From: Acidobacteriota bacterium
GTDB lineage: Bacteria; Acidobacteriota; Terriglobia; Terriglobales; Acidobacteriaceae
NCBI GenBank assembly: GCA_021793405.1
Contig: JAJYSV010000029.1
Location: 1 to 46,999, forward strand
Reading direction: 5' to 3'
DNA length: 46,999 bases
Part shown: positions 33,284-42,168 of the stretch, piece by piece
Numbering within the stretch: position 1 is the stretch's first letter
How the letters are laid out: every line of letters begins with the position of its first letter
Translations under genes and position numbers: made by a program
Notes under the pieces: generated by a model
Databases searched by the model: none
Seen by the model: the letters and a program-made list of their open reading frames with translations, nothing else
What the model was told of the DNA's origin: nothing

Positions 33284-33807
33284 CCCATCCGCTCGCGTAG
33301 CGCGGTGATTTGGGCGGTGTGATGGCGGCCATGCCATGCATACAGCGCGGCGACCTGCTCCAGGGTTTGAGCGCCGGATTCAGGATGTTTATAGCCGCGT
33401 TCTGTCCAGCTAATTTCGTCCAACGAGCGCAGCAGGGCGACCCAGCGGGCCTGCAGCGCGTCAAGAAGTTGCAGCGAAACTTCGACTGGCTGGGTCCGTG
33501 CATCCGCGAGGTCGGCCCATAAATTTTCCTTGTAAGGGGTGATCAAAGGCCAGTCCTCGGTGAGTGCCAGGCGCACTCGACCGCTGGCCTGCATGTGACT
33601 GTCGGCTACATGATGGACGGTTTGCCGCACACTCCAACCGCCTTCGCGATAGGGGGTATCGAGCTGCTTCTCCGACAGGCCGCGCACCGCGTTGCGAATT
33701 TTTTCGGGCAGCTCCGCAATGGATTTCATGGCCTCTTCCCGTTCTGCCCGGGTGAGGCTGGTGGATCGCACGAATTTGCCGATGGGGTAGCGCGCATCGT
33801 TGTTCAT
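33277..33807 (-). CDS. YfiT/DinB-family metal-dependent protein
   Basis: A 176-residue four-helix DinB-superfamily protein. 'YPIGKF' near the N-terminus, 'GWSVRQTVHHVADSHMQAS' and 'YAWHGRHHTAQI' are YfiT signatures; the His triad for a divalent metal is one of the adjacent HH pair plus the two in WHGRH. YfiT relatives include thiol (bacillithiol/mycothiol) transferases, so thiol-dependent detoxification is possible. The start is ATG 33807 or GTG 33816; GGAGG lies within the first codons of the longer form. Overlaps the nuclease-like gene. Confidence 0.8.
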   Translation of the reverse strand: MNNDARYPIGKFVRSTSLTRAEREEAMKSIAELPEKIRNAVRGLSEKQLDTPYREGGWSVRQTVHHVADSHMQASGRVRLALTEDWPLITPYKENLWADLADARTQPVEVSLQLLDALQARWVALLRSLDEISWTERGYKHPESGAQTLEQVAALYAWHGRHHTAQITALRERMGW

Positions 33808-33985
33808 GCCCTCCACGCTACCACGGAACGTTCGTCTCGACCACGAGGCCCCACGTGGATGCGTCGCGCGCCGAATTTGGGCCCTGAAGTGCGTCCTTCG
33901 GCATTGGGGTGAATCTAAAAGATAGAATCAAATCAGGCCGGCGGCCGTGCGCCAGATCACCGCGTCATTCCAGAGGAGTTATCTC

Positions 33986-35428
33986 ATGCAGCCAGCATCT
34001 CCCGATACCCGCAAGTTTTTCTATGAACATCTCGGCCTGAATGAGCAACTGCTGGAGCAGTGTCTGGGTGCAGCACTCTCGGCGGGCGGCGATTATGCGG
34101 ATCTTTATTTTGAATACATCACGGCAAGTTCGCTGATGGTGGATGAATCTCTGGTGAAATCCGCGAGCCAGGGAATCAGCGCGGGTTGCGGCTTGCGGGT
34201 AGTTTCAGGCGAGCGCACCGGATACGCCTACACGGACGATCTATCTCCTGAAAGGCTCCTTCGTGCGGCTCATACCGCTGCGCTGATCGCCAGTGGCCCT
34301 TCGAAGCAGCAGGTACAGGGTTTTCGCGAGTCGCCTTCGGCTGGGTTGTATGCAGTAGCCGGCGCAGGCACAGACGCGGAAACCGCCGCAAAGCTTGCGC
34401 TTATCCAGCGCGCTGATCGCGCGGCCCGAACCTACGATGCGCGCATCGTGCAGGTGCAGGCAAGCTTCGCGGACGAATTACGGCGGATACTTGTTGCTGG
34501 ATCGGATGGAAGTTTTGCGACCGATACGCAACCGCTGGCGCGGCTGAATGTATCCGTGATTGCGAAGGAAGGCGACAATATTGCCCGGGGCAGTTCCGGT
34601 GGCGGCGGTCGTGTGCTGCTGGATTTCTTTTTGACCGACAAGACGCCGGAATATTTTGCCGTCGAAGCTGCACGACAAGCGGTGTTGCAACTTGGCGCGG
34701 TTCCCGCACCGGCTGGAGAAATGCCGGTGGTGCTGGGACCGGGATGGCCCGGAGTTTTATTGCACGAGGCGGTGGGCCACGGCTTGGAAGCGGATTTCAA
34801 TCGCAAGAAAACGTCCGCCTTCGCAGGCCTGATTGGCCAGATGGTCGCGAGTCCCAAGGTAACGGTGGTGGATAACGGGACCATGCCGAATCGCAGAGGC
34901 TCTTTGAACGTGGATGATGAGGGCTCACCCACGCAGGAGACGGTATTGATTGAAAACGGCGTGCTGAAGGGGTACATGAGCGATAAGCTTTCCGCGCGGT
35001 TGATGGGGATCGCGGACACCGGTAATGGCCGCCGCGAAAGCTATCAACACATCCCCATGCCGCGCATGACGAATACCTATATGCTGGCGGGCGAGGACGA
35101 CCCGCAGGACATTATCCGAAGCGTGCAGCGCGGACTGTATGCGGTGAATTTCGGTGGGGGGCAGGTCGATATCACCAACGGGAAATTTGTCTTTTCGGCG
35201 TCGGAGGCCTATCTGATCGAAGACGGAAAAATTACCGCCCCGGTGAAGAATGCAACATTGATCGGGAACGGTCCAGAGTCGCTGAAGTACGTCTCCATGG
35301 TCGGCAATGACCTAAAACTGGATGAGGGCGTTGGGACCTGCGGCAAGGCCGGGCAGAGCGTGCCTGTCGGCGTTGGCATGCCGACCATCAAGCTGGACAA
35401 AATGACCGTAGGCGGAACCGGCAATTAA
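33986..35428 (+). CDS. tldD: TldD metallopeptidase subunit
   Basis: A 480-residue protein, the catalytic subunit of the TldD/TldE heterodimeric protease. The zinc motif HExxxH is at 260-265 ('LLHEAVGHGLEAD'). Other family blocks are 'GDYADLYFEY' near 35, 'MPNRRGSLNVDDEGSPTQ', 'LKGYMSDKLSARLMG' and 'GNGRRESYQHIPMPRMTNTY'. Start ATG 33986 is fixed by AGAGGAGT just upstream. In E. coli the complex trims microcin precursors and degrades unfolded CcdA; the substrate here is unknown. The tldE gene follows after 30 bp. Confidence 0.93.
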   Translation: MQPASPDTRKFFYEHLGLNEQLLEQCLGAALSAGGDYADLYFEYITASSLMVDESLVKSASQGISAGCGLRVVSGERTGYAYTDDLSPERLLRAAHTAALIASGPSKQQVQGFRESPSAGLYAVAGAGTDAETAAKLALIQRADRAARTYDARIVQVQASFADELRRILVAGSDGSFATDTQPLARLNVSVIAKEGDNIARGSSGGGGRVLLDFFLTDKTPEYFAVEAARQAVLQLGAVPAPAGEMPVVLGPGWPGVLLHEAVGHGLEADFNRKKTSAFAGLIGQMVASPKVTVVDNGTMPNRRGSLNVDDEGSPTQETVLIENGVLKGYMSDKLSARLMGIADTGNGRRESYQHIPMPRMTNTYMLAGEDDPQDIIRSVQRGLYAVNFGGGQVDITNGKFVFSASEAYLIEDGKITAPVKNATLIGNGPESLKYVSMVGNDLKLDEGVGTCGKAGQSVPVGVGMPTIKLDKMTVGGTGN

Positions 35429-35458
35429 CGGATTGTCAAGGATTTTCGAGGATCTTTC

Positions 35459-36835
35459 GTGAATAGTGCAGCGATCGTAAGTGAGAATATCATCGGCAAA
35501 GAATTTGTAACTGACATTGTTTCGAAAGCGTTACGCGCGGGCGCCAGTGATGCGGAAGCTGTCTTCGCCGAGGGCGACGAGTTTGAGACTCTAGTCCGAC
35601 TGGGCCAGGTGGAGCAGTTGAAGGAAGCCGGTTCTCGCGGGTTGGGCCTGCGAGTGTTTCAAGGCCAGCGGACAGCCTCGACCTCCACCAGCGATCTTTC
35701 GGCGGAGGGCATCGACCAGTTGCTTTCGGGAGCCATGGCATTGGTGAGCGTTACCTCCGAAGATCCGTTTGCGGGCTTGCCAGAGCGCGGGGAATTCGGG
35801 ATGCTTTCCGGTGATCTCGATCTATATTACGAAGATGTTTACTCGCTTCCTGCGGTGGAACGCATTGAATACGCGCGGCGCACGGAAGCGGCGGCCATGG
35901 CTGCGGACGCACGCATTCAAAACTCCGGGGGCGGCAGTTTCGACGCTGCGACCAGCCGCAAGATTCTGGCGAATTCGCGTGGGTTTGTTGGAGAAGTGCG
36001 CCGTTCCTCCTGCTCGATCAGCGCCCAGCCCATTGCACAATCTCCCGATGGGGGAATGCAGCGCGATTATTGGTATTCCAGCCAGCGCTCGCTGGCGCTG
36101 CTGGATTCGCCGGAGGCGGTGGGACTGGAAGCTGCGCGGCGCACGGTGCGAAAGCTGGGCGCGCGCAAGGTTCCCACGCAGCGGGTCCCGCTGGTATTCG
36201 CCCCAGAGGTCGCCACTTCCATCCTAGGGGCAATTCTGGGCGCGATCAATGGAAATGCAGTCTACCGCAGCTCTTCGTTTCTTGCCGGCAAATTGGGAGA
36301 AACTGTGGCCGGAAACAATTTGACGATCATCGACGACGGCACGATGCCGGGCGGTTTCGGCAGCGCGCCATTTGATGGAGAGGGTTTGCCCACGCGCCGC
36401 AAGGTGGTGCTCGACTGCGGCGTACTGACCAGCTATCTTCTGAACACTTACACGGCGCGCAAGCTCGGTCTAAAATCCACGGGGAACGCCGCACGCGGGC
36501 TGGCGGGCGCTCCAGGAATCAGTTCGGGGAATTTTTATCTGGAACCCGGAACGAAGGCGCCAGAAGATATTCTGGCGGAGATTCCCAACGGCCTCTATGT
36601 GACCGATCTGATTGGTCATGGCGTCAATATTGTTACTGGAGATTATTCTCATGGCGCTTCCGGGTTGTGGATTGAAAACGGGGAACTCACGTATCCCGTG
36701 GAAGAAATTACGGTAGCGGGCAACCTGAAAGAGATGCTGCACAATATTTCCAGCATTGGCAGCGATCTGATTTTCCGCAGCGCCGTGGCTTGTCCCACGA
36801 TTTGCATCGAAGGAATGACGATCGCGGGCGAATGA
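35459..36835 (+). CDS. pmbA: TldE/PmbA subunit of the TldD/TldE protease
   Basis: A 458-residue homologue of TldD lacking the HExxxH motif, as expected for TldE/PmbA. Family features: 'VRLGQVEQLKEAGSRGLGLRVF' near residue 50, 'DDGTMPGGFGSAPFDGEGLPT', 'LLNTYTARKLG', 'GDYSHGASGLWIENGELTYPV'. Starts with GTG 35459 preceded by GAGGA. Convergent with egtD: its stop is 39 bp from the egtD stop, with no obvious terminator hairpin. Confidence 0.92.
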   Translation: MNSAAIVSENIIGKEFVTDIVSKALRAGASDAEAVFAEGDEFETLVRLGQVEQLKEAGSRGLGLRVFQGQRTASTSTSDLSAEGIDQLLSGAMALVSVTSEDPFAGLPERGEFGMLSGDLDLYYEDVYSLPAVERIEYARRTEAAAMAADARIQNSGGGSFDAATSRKILANSRGFVGEVRRSSCSISAQPIAQSPDGGMQRDYWYSSQRSLALLDSPEAVGLEAARRTVRKLGARKVPTQRVPLVFAPEVATSILGAILGAINGNAVYRSSSFLAGKLGETVAGNNLTIIDDGTMPGGFGSAPFDGEGLPTRRKVVLDCGVLTSYLLNTYTARKLGLKSTGNAARGLAGAPGISSGNFYLEPGTKAPEDILAEIPNGLYVTDLIGHGVNIVTGDYSHGASGLWIENGELTYPVEEITVAGNLKEMLHNISSIGSDLIFRSAVACPTICIEGMTIAGE

Positions 36836-36874
36836 GCGGGGCATATCCTGCAACCTGCGCACCCAGCCGCAGAT

Positions 36875-37918
36875 TTACGCGGCTGCCTCTTCCTCATTCC
36901 GCGGCATGACTGCCGCATCGACGACGCGCGCACCATGCACACCGAACCAGCGGTCCTCGTCATACCAGCTTTGCTGCAGAATGTACCCGCTTTTCAGCAG
37001 CAAGTCCTCAACAGCTTCGGGAGTGAATTTATAGCAGTTCTCGGTGTGGATGGACTCCCCACGTTTGAACCCGAAGCTGCGATCGAGCGATTCCACGTGG
37101 ACGGTTTGATTGCGCTTGCTGTCCAAGTGCATCTCGATCCGGCTTTCCGACGCGTTCCAGATCGCGCGATGTTCAAAAGCATTCGGCGCGAAATTAGCCC
37201 CCAGCTCGCGGTTCAGTCTGATCAGAACATTTTTGTTGAAATGCGCGGTGATCCCAGCGCTGTCGTTGTAGGCTGCCAGCAAGGACGCGGGATTTTTCAC
37301 CATGTCGGTACCCAACAACAAGGCATCTCCGGGCAGCAGTTGGGAGCGCAACCAACGCAACAACTCCACGGCATCCTCCGGACCGAAGTTTCCAATACTG
37401 GAGCCGATGTAGAGAGCGAGCCGTCGGCCTTCGGTTGGGAGGTTCAACGATTTTTCACGGGTAAATTCGGAGCAGATCGGGTGCACTTCGATCGCAGGCA
37501 GCGCGGCATGGACATTTTTCGAAGCCAACTTCAACGCGGCTTCAGAAACATCGACAGGCACATATAGGGTGCGGGCCTGTCGGGCCGTCAGCGTGCGCAA
37601 AAGGACCAAAGTCTTGCTGGCGCTTCCGGGCCCCAGTTCGACTACGGACAACGGTTGCTCGCCGAGCCCCGCGAGCGCGGCAATCATCTCGGATGCATGG
37701 CGAGAAAAGATTGCATGCTCGCGCGAGGTCAGATAATACTCTGGCAGCCGGGTGATCTTCTCAAACAGCATGGATCCGGCTGCATCGTAAAACAGCCAGC
37801 AGGCCAGGCGCTTCTGCTGCGCGGACAATCCTTCCGCGACAGCCTCGGCCACGGCCAGACGCTCTTTGGTACGTACCGTTGTCGATGGGAGGATGATGCT
37901 ATCCAGGACAGAAGCCAT
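36875..37918 (-). CDS. egtD: EgtD, L-histidine N-alpha-methyltransferase
   Basis: A 347-residue SAM-dependent enzyme that trimethylates histidine to hercynine, the first step of ergothioneine synthesis. Signatures: 'FYDAAGSMLFEKITRLPEYYL' region near residues 43-63, 'VVELGPGSASKT' (SAM motif), 'YVPVDVSEAAL', 'LYIGSSIGNFGPEDA', 'HFNKNVLIRLNRELG'. ATG 37918 starts 2 nt after the egtB stop; an in-frame TTG at 37924 overlaps it. GGAGGG at 37930-37936 can serve as ribosome-binding site. Last gene of the minus-strand operon. Confidence 0.93.
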   Translation of the reverse strand: MASVLDSIILPSTTVRTKERLAVAEAVAEGLSAQQKRLACWLFYDAAGSMLFEKITRLPEYYLTSREHAIFSRHASEMIAALAGLGEQPLSVVELGPGSASKTLVLLRTLTARQARTLYVPVDVSEAALKLASKNVHAALPAIEVHPICSEFTREKSLNLPTEGRRLALYIGSSIGNFGPEDAVELLRWLRSQLLPGDALLLGTDMVKNPASLLAAYNDSAGITAHFNKNVLIRLNRELGANFAPNAFEHRAIWNASESRIEMHLDSKRNQTVHVESLDRSFGFKRGESIHTENCYKFTPEAVEDLLLKSGYILQQSWYDEDRWFGVHGARVVDAAVMPRNEEEAAA

Positions 37919-37920
37919 GT

Positions 37921-39222
37921 TCAAGCGGTCCCTCCATCCGCAGCCAGACGAATGCCGGAGAATTGCCAGCGCGTGCCGGGAGCGAAAAAATTTCGATAGC
38001 TGGCGCGAATGTGCGACGCGGGAGTGACCGCCGAACCGCCGCGGAGCACGAACTGGTTACACATAAATTTGCCGTTATATTCGCCCAGCGCACCGGGTGC
38101 AGTGCGATAGCCCGGATAGGCGACATAGGGGCTGCGCGTCCACTCCCACACATCGCCAAACAGTTGTGCGGGCTGGTGCGGGTCGGAGTCACCGCGTTGC
38201 GGCGCCAGCGGATGTAGCGCTCCGCTTTCGAGCAGGTTGCCAGAGACATAGACAGAGTTCGCGGCATGTTCCCATTCAAATTCGCTGGGCAGCCGACACC
38301 CGGCCCAGCGCGCGTAGGCATCCGCCTCGTAATAGCTGAGGTGACAGACGGGCGTTTGCAGCAGGGCATCGAGCGGGATGATTCCACGCAACGTAAACAC
38401 ATCCCATCTGCCGGACGGATCGCGATGCCAATAGAGAGGCGCCTGCCAGTCGAGGGCCTGGACCGTGTCCCAGCCGTCAGATAGCCACAATTCGGGTCGC
38501 TGGTAGCCGTTGTCCTGGATGAAATTGCGATACTCTGCGCAGGTGACGGGCCGCGATGCGAGGCGGAAGGGTTCTAAGAAGACCTGGTGGCGAGAGAATT
38601 CGTTGTCGAAGGCAAAGCCGTTTCCGCGATGGCCGATCTCCACCAGACCACCGGCATAGTCCAGCCAGTGATGCGTTTCCGTTGAGCCAGCGCTCGCAGG
38701 AAAAGGAGACTGCTCATACACGGGTTGCAGGGGGTTCGACCAGAACGCGTGCTTGATATCCGTCGCGATCAGCTCCTGGTGCTGCTGTTCGTGGTGCATC
38801 CCCAATTCGATGCGGTCGCATATCTCCGCGGATGCATTGGTCGCCAATAATTGCCCGATCCCATGTTGGACGTATTGACGGTAGGCGCGAACCTGTTCCA
38901 GCGATGGGCGGGAAAAAGACGCGCGCAGTTGTTTTTCCGGATGATTGCCGAGGGACTTGTAATAGCTGTTGAACAGCCAATGGAAATCCGGATGATACGA
39001 CTGATATCTGGGTAGATACGGACGCAGAAGAAACGTCTCAAAGAACCAGGTTGTATGCGCCAGATGCCATTTCACCGGGCTTGCTTCGGGGCAGGATTGG
39101 ACCATCATGTCCTCGGGCGTAAGCCGTTCGGACAGGGCATCCGTCATGGCCCGGACTGCTTGAAAGCGCTGCGCCAGCTGGGTCTGGCGCGCTTGGACAG
39201 GTGTGACTTCCAAAATCTCCAC
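37921..39222 (-). CDS. egtB: EgtB-type iron-dependent sulfoxide synthase
   Basis: A 433-residue protein with an N-terminal DinB-like helical domain and C-terminal formylglycine-generating/sulfatase-modifying fold. The iron site is visible: H53 ('PVKWHLAHTTWFFE') and H144-EQQ-H148-Q-E150 (HX3HXE). It joins hercynine to a thiol with O2 in ergothioneine synthesis. Start GTG 39222 is backed by AGGAGGA at 39228-39234. With no egtA or egtC here it may use cysteine directly, as reported for the enzyme of another acidobacterium, Chloracidobacterium. Coupled to egtD. Confidence 0.92.
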   Translation of the reverse strand: MEILEVTPVQARQTQLAQRFQAVRAMTDALSERLTPEDMMVQSCPEASPVKWHLAHTTWFFETFLLRPYLPRYQSYHPDFHWLFNSYYKSLGNHPEKQLRASFSRPSLEQVRAYRQYVQHGIGQLLATNASAEICDRIELGMHHEQQHQELIATDIKHAFWSNPLQPVYEQSPFPASAGSTETHHWLDYAGGLVEIGHRGNGFAFDNEFSRHQVFLEPFRLASRPVTCAEYRNFIQDNGYQRPELWLSDGWDTVQALDWQAPLYWHRDPSGRWDVFTLRGIIPLDALLQTPVCHLSYYEADAYARWAGCRLPSEFEWEHAANSVYVSGNLLESGALHPLAPQRGDSDPHQPAQLFGDVWEWTRSPYVAYPGYRTAPGALGEYNGKFMCNQFVLRGGSAVTPASHIRASYRNFFAPGTRWQFSGIRLAADGGTA

Positions 39223-39241
39223 GCAATCCTCCTGAGACTTA

Positions 39242-39961
39242 CTAGATGCTAGGATGCACGTTGAGCAGCCTAGCCAGCATATAGGCTGCGCCCGCCGCCA
39301 GTCCTCCGATGGAAACTGTTTGCAGCGCCGATTTCCATGTTCCGCCGCCAGTCAACCGCCCCTTGATCGCACCAAAAAAGAAAAGCGCAATCAACGTAAT
39401 GATGACGGAAGCATGTAAGGCGGAGGATGCCTGTTCGAGGACCATATAGGGGAGTAAAGGAATAAATCCACCGGCAATATAAGAAAAAGCGATGACGGCA
39501 GCGCTCTGGCGGGCGCGGAAACTGGCGGGTTGTTCCAGGCCGAGCTCGAAACGCATCATGAAGTCCACCCACGCCTTTGGATTTCGCTTCAACGCCGTCA
39601 ATACCGAGTCGCTCTCCGCGCGGGTGACGCCGTATTCCTCAAAAATCTGATAGATTTCCTCTTCCTCATCCCGGGTGCGCTCGACGATTTCCTTCTCTTC
39701 GCGGCGGCGTTCGCTAGCGTAATGCTCGACGTCGCTGCGAGCGGCAAGATAACCGCCCAATCCCATGGCGATCGAGCCGGCAGCGATTTCCGCAAGACCA
39801 GCCAGTACGACGATGTGAGAGGAGCCCACCGCGCCAGAGAGTCCGGCGGCCAGCGCGAAGGGAACCGTCAGGCCGTCGGACATGCCAATGACAACATCGC
39901 GCACCAGTTCGGTTGACTCAAAATGGCTCTCAATATGGTCTGTATTGGCTAAATCGTGCAT
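39242..39961 (-). CDS. VIT/CCC1-family iron/manganese transporter
   Basis: A 239-residue membrane protein: TM1 'VVIGMSDGLTVPFALAAGLSG', TM2 'LAGLAEIAAGSIAMGLGGYLAA', a cytoplasmic charged metal-binding loop rich in Glu ('RRREEKEIVERTRDEEEEIY', about 86-105), then three further spans. This is the VIT1/CCC1 layout, proteins that move Fe2+ or Mn2+ out of the cytosol. It ends 19 bp before egtB on the same strand, so it probably shares its transcript; this links metal detoxification with ergothioneine production. Confidence 0.85.
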   Translation of the reverse strand: MHDLANTDHIESHFESTELVRDVVIGMSDGLTVPFALAAGLSGAVGSSHIVVLAGLAEIAAGSIAMGLGGYLAARSDVEHYASERRREEKEIVERTRDEEEEIYQIFEEYGVTRAESDSVLTALKRNPKAWVDFMMRFELGLEQPASFRARQSAAVIAFSYIAGGFIPLLPYMVLEQASSALHASVIITLIALFFFGAIKGRLTGGGTWKSALQTVSIGGLAAGAAYMLARLLNVHPSI

Positions 39962-40056
39962 GGGGCGCAGTTTACCTTATCGAATTGAAGATTGGATGTC
40001 GAAAACCATAGATGAGACGCATTCAATCTGGGGGAACTGTACGAACGGACTACGGG

Positions 40057-40263
40057 CTATTGTTTTTCAGAAACTTCCAGCGACTCGGCGATGGTTTTCG
40101 CGAATCCATATGGGCAGTGGCGGCAACTGGATTGGCAGCAAAAACCGCGTTTCCGATGGTACGCCTCGGTGAAAACCAAATACGGCCCGTCAAAATACCA
40201 ATCGTCCTCATTTTCGTCAGGCAGACTGGAGGGTTCCGGCGGGGTTGGATTGGGAGTCGTCAT
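40057..40263 (-). CDS. DUF5522 cysteine-rich mini-protein
   Basis: A 68-residue protein with the DUF5522 signature 'YLVFTEAYHRKRGFCCQSSC' followed by RHCPYGF: four Cys in the pattern CC-x3-C-x2-C, likely a small metal-binding knuckle. ATG 40263 gives the family's usual start of a short Pro-rich lead followed by the acidic 'DENEDDWYFDGPY'. Function unknown. It lies 35 bp after murJ and 95 bp before the VIT gene on the same strand. Confidence 0.8.
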   Translation of the reverse strand: MTTPNPTPPEPSSLPDENEDDWYFDGPYLVFTEAYHRKRGFCCQSSCRHCPYGFAKTIAESLEVSEKQ

Positions 40264-40298
40264 CGCTGGTGGCTTCAAGGCCCTTGCTTCCAAGCCTA

Positions 40299-41990
40299 CT
40301 AAATGTTCGATATTTGTGGTGATTCCGATTCCAAAGCGGTTGTGGGGACATTCGTTGCGCTGCGGCCGCGAAAACGTCCGATCAGTTGTTGCGGCAGGTT
40401 GGATCGGGTCAGGCGCAGGACCAACCATGCTATCGCCAGCCACACCGCCGTGCCGCAGGCTAGTTGTAGTAAATCGCGGGGAAATGAGCCAGGCGGCGGC
40501 AACACATGCAGCACGCCAAACAGGACAGCGAAAGAAACCACCCCCGCCGCCAGCGACCGTGCCAGTTCGGAGTATTCCAGGCCACTCCATGGAACCAGCC
40601 GCTTTCGTTGCAGGAGCCATGCCAACGCTAAGGTTTGCACCAGAATGCCGCAGTCGGAAGCAATGGCCAGCCCGACCACGCCCATGTGATGAAACAGCAT
40701 CCAGTAGAGGGGGATCGATGCCACTGTAATCAGCGTGCTGGCGGTCATGGGAGTGAGGGTGTTGCCGGCAGCATAGAAGGCTCGCGCATAGATGGCCTGC
40801 GCCGACCAGAAACAAAGCGATCCAGCGAATAGCGTGAAATAGAGTGCCGTCTGACGGGCGTCGGCGTGAGAGAACGATCCGCCCCGCAGAACCAGGTCGA
40901 CGGCTGGGTAGGCAAGGCCGATCATCCAGGCTGAGAGCAGAAAAGCGAAGGCATAAATGCGCGTCACAATACGGCTGACCGCGCCGGCAAATTCGCGATG
41001 CCGATTTTGACCGGCAAGGGCGGCAAAAAATGGCATGGAAGCTGCGCCCGCGGCCTGTCCAAGGATCGCCATCGGGGCCGTAAACAACGTTTTGGCGTAC
41101 GTGAGTTTGGCGATATTTCCGCTGCCGTGCGACGAAAAGAAGAAGAGGATCCAGTTGTCCGCCGTTACCAGGGAGACGCCGATCATCAATGGAATAGACA
41201 TGCGCACCCAATCTCGCAGGCCAGGGTGCGACCAGTTCAGGGAGAAGCGAAGGCGCAGTCCGATACGACGCGTTCCAATGTAATTCAGCAAGAGGGGTCC
41301 GGCAATGGCCCCGGCGAGCGCGCCCACGGCCAACGAGGACACCCCAAGACGCCGGGCCAGCAGAACTCCGCCGAGTATGATCCCAAGGTTATAAACCAGC
41401 GGAGAGATAGCCTGCCAGGCAAACTGTTTTTTTACCAGCAGCACAGCCGCCAGCACGCCGCCCGCAAAAAAACATAGTTGCGCGGGCAGCAGGATGCGGG
41501 TCATGTGCGTGCACAAATCAGCTTTGTCCGCGCTGAAACCGGGAAAAAACGTGCGCGTATAGAAGGGGGCAAACACTTCGCCCAGAAGGACTGCCGTCCC
41601 AAGGACCAGCAGCATGACACTCAGAATGACAGAGAGCGCCCGTTCCCCTTCCTGCTCGCGTCCCTGCTCGCGATAGCGGCTCAGAATCGTGATGAATGCA
41701 ATGGATGCCGCGCCCCCGACCAGAAAATAGTTGAGCATGTCAGGAAGCTGAAAGGCCGCGCTATAGGCGTCGGTCAGCGAACCGGCGCCGAAAAGATACG
41801 CGATCACTTTTGCGCGAACCAGCCCGATGACGCGCGATAACAGGGCGGAAACCATCAGCAGCAGCGTGGCGGAAAACGCAGTGTGCTCGTGGGACAGGCG
41901 CAGCCACGTTGGGCGCCGGCTGGCGCGCTTGGGACCGTGCTGAGTGGCAGCGGTGATCTGTCCTTGATCCTGCATCTTGCTCTCTGCCAT
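40299..41990 (-). CDS. murJ: MurJ, lipid II flippase
   Basis: A 563-residue polytopic protein (about 14 spans) of the MurJ/MviN family that moves lipid II across the inner membrane for peptidoglycan synthesis. Typical: 'LLMVSALLSRVIGLVRAKVIAYLFGAG' near residues 40-66, 'AYSAAFQLPDMLNYFLVGGA' near 71-90, 'FYAAGNTLTPM', 'RGGSFSHADARQTALYF'. The start is placed at ATG 41990 (MAESKMQDQG), preceded by GAAGAGA; the frame is open to 42380 but that part overlaps the divergent gene. Divergent promoter region 41991-42168 is shared with the cytochrome gene. Confidence 0.9.
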   Translation of the reverse strand: MAESKMQDQGQITAATQHGPKRASRRPTWLRLSHEHTAFSATLLLMVSALLSRVIGLVRAKVIAYLFGAGSLTDAYSAAFQLPDMLNYFLVGGAASIAFITILSRYREQGREQEGERALSVILSVMLLVLGTAVLLGEVFAPFYTRTFFPGFSADKADLCTHMTRILLPAQLCFFAGGVLAAVLLVKKQFAWQAISPLVYNLGIILGGVLLARRLGVSSLAVGALAGAIAGPLLLNYIGTRRIGLRLRFSLNWSHPGLRDWVRMSIPLMIGVSLVTADNWILFFFSSHGSGNIAKLTYAKTLFTAPMAILGQAAGAASMPFFAALAGQNRHREFAGAVSRIVTRIYAFAFLLSAWMIGLAYPAVDLVLRGGSFSHADARQTALYFTLFAGSLCFWSAQAIYARAFYAAGNTLTPMTASTLITVASIPLYWMLFHHMGVVGLAIASDCGILVQTLALAWLLQRKRLVPWSGLEYSELARSLAAGVVSFAVLFGVLHVLPPPGSFPRDLLQLACGTAVWLAIAWLVLRLTRSNLPQQLIGRFRGRSATNVPTTALESESPQISNI

Positions 41991-42168
41991 GGATTCTCTT
42001 CGTTTGATTCTATCGGGGGAGAAAGCCGGCAAAGCTGGATTCTTCGCGGGATGGACGAAAAGATTGATTCTCGCCCAGCATGAACTCAGTTCAGGTCGGA
42101 GAATCCCGACCAAGAGGTCGTGACCCCAATCACAGCGATGGTCTGTGAGCTGGAGTTTCATCGAGTGT

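Noticed and set aside
40264-41211. Long minus-strand frame upstream of DUF5522
   Set aside because: It is the shadow of murJ in another frame; only the last 68 codons (40263-40057) carry the DUF5522 signature.
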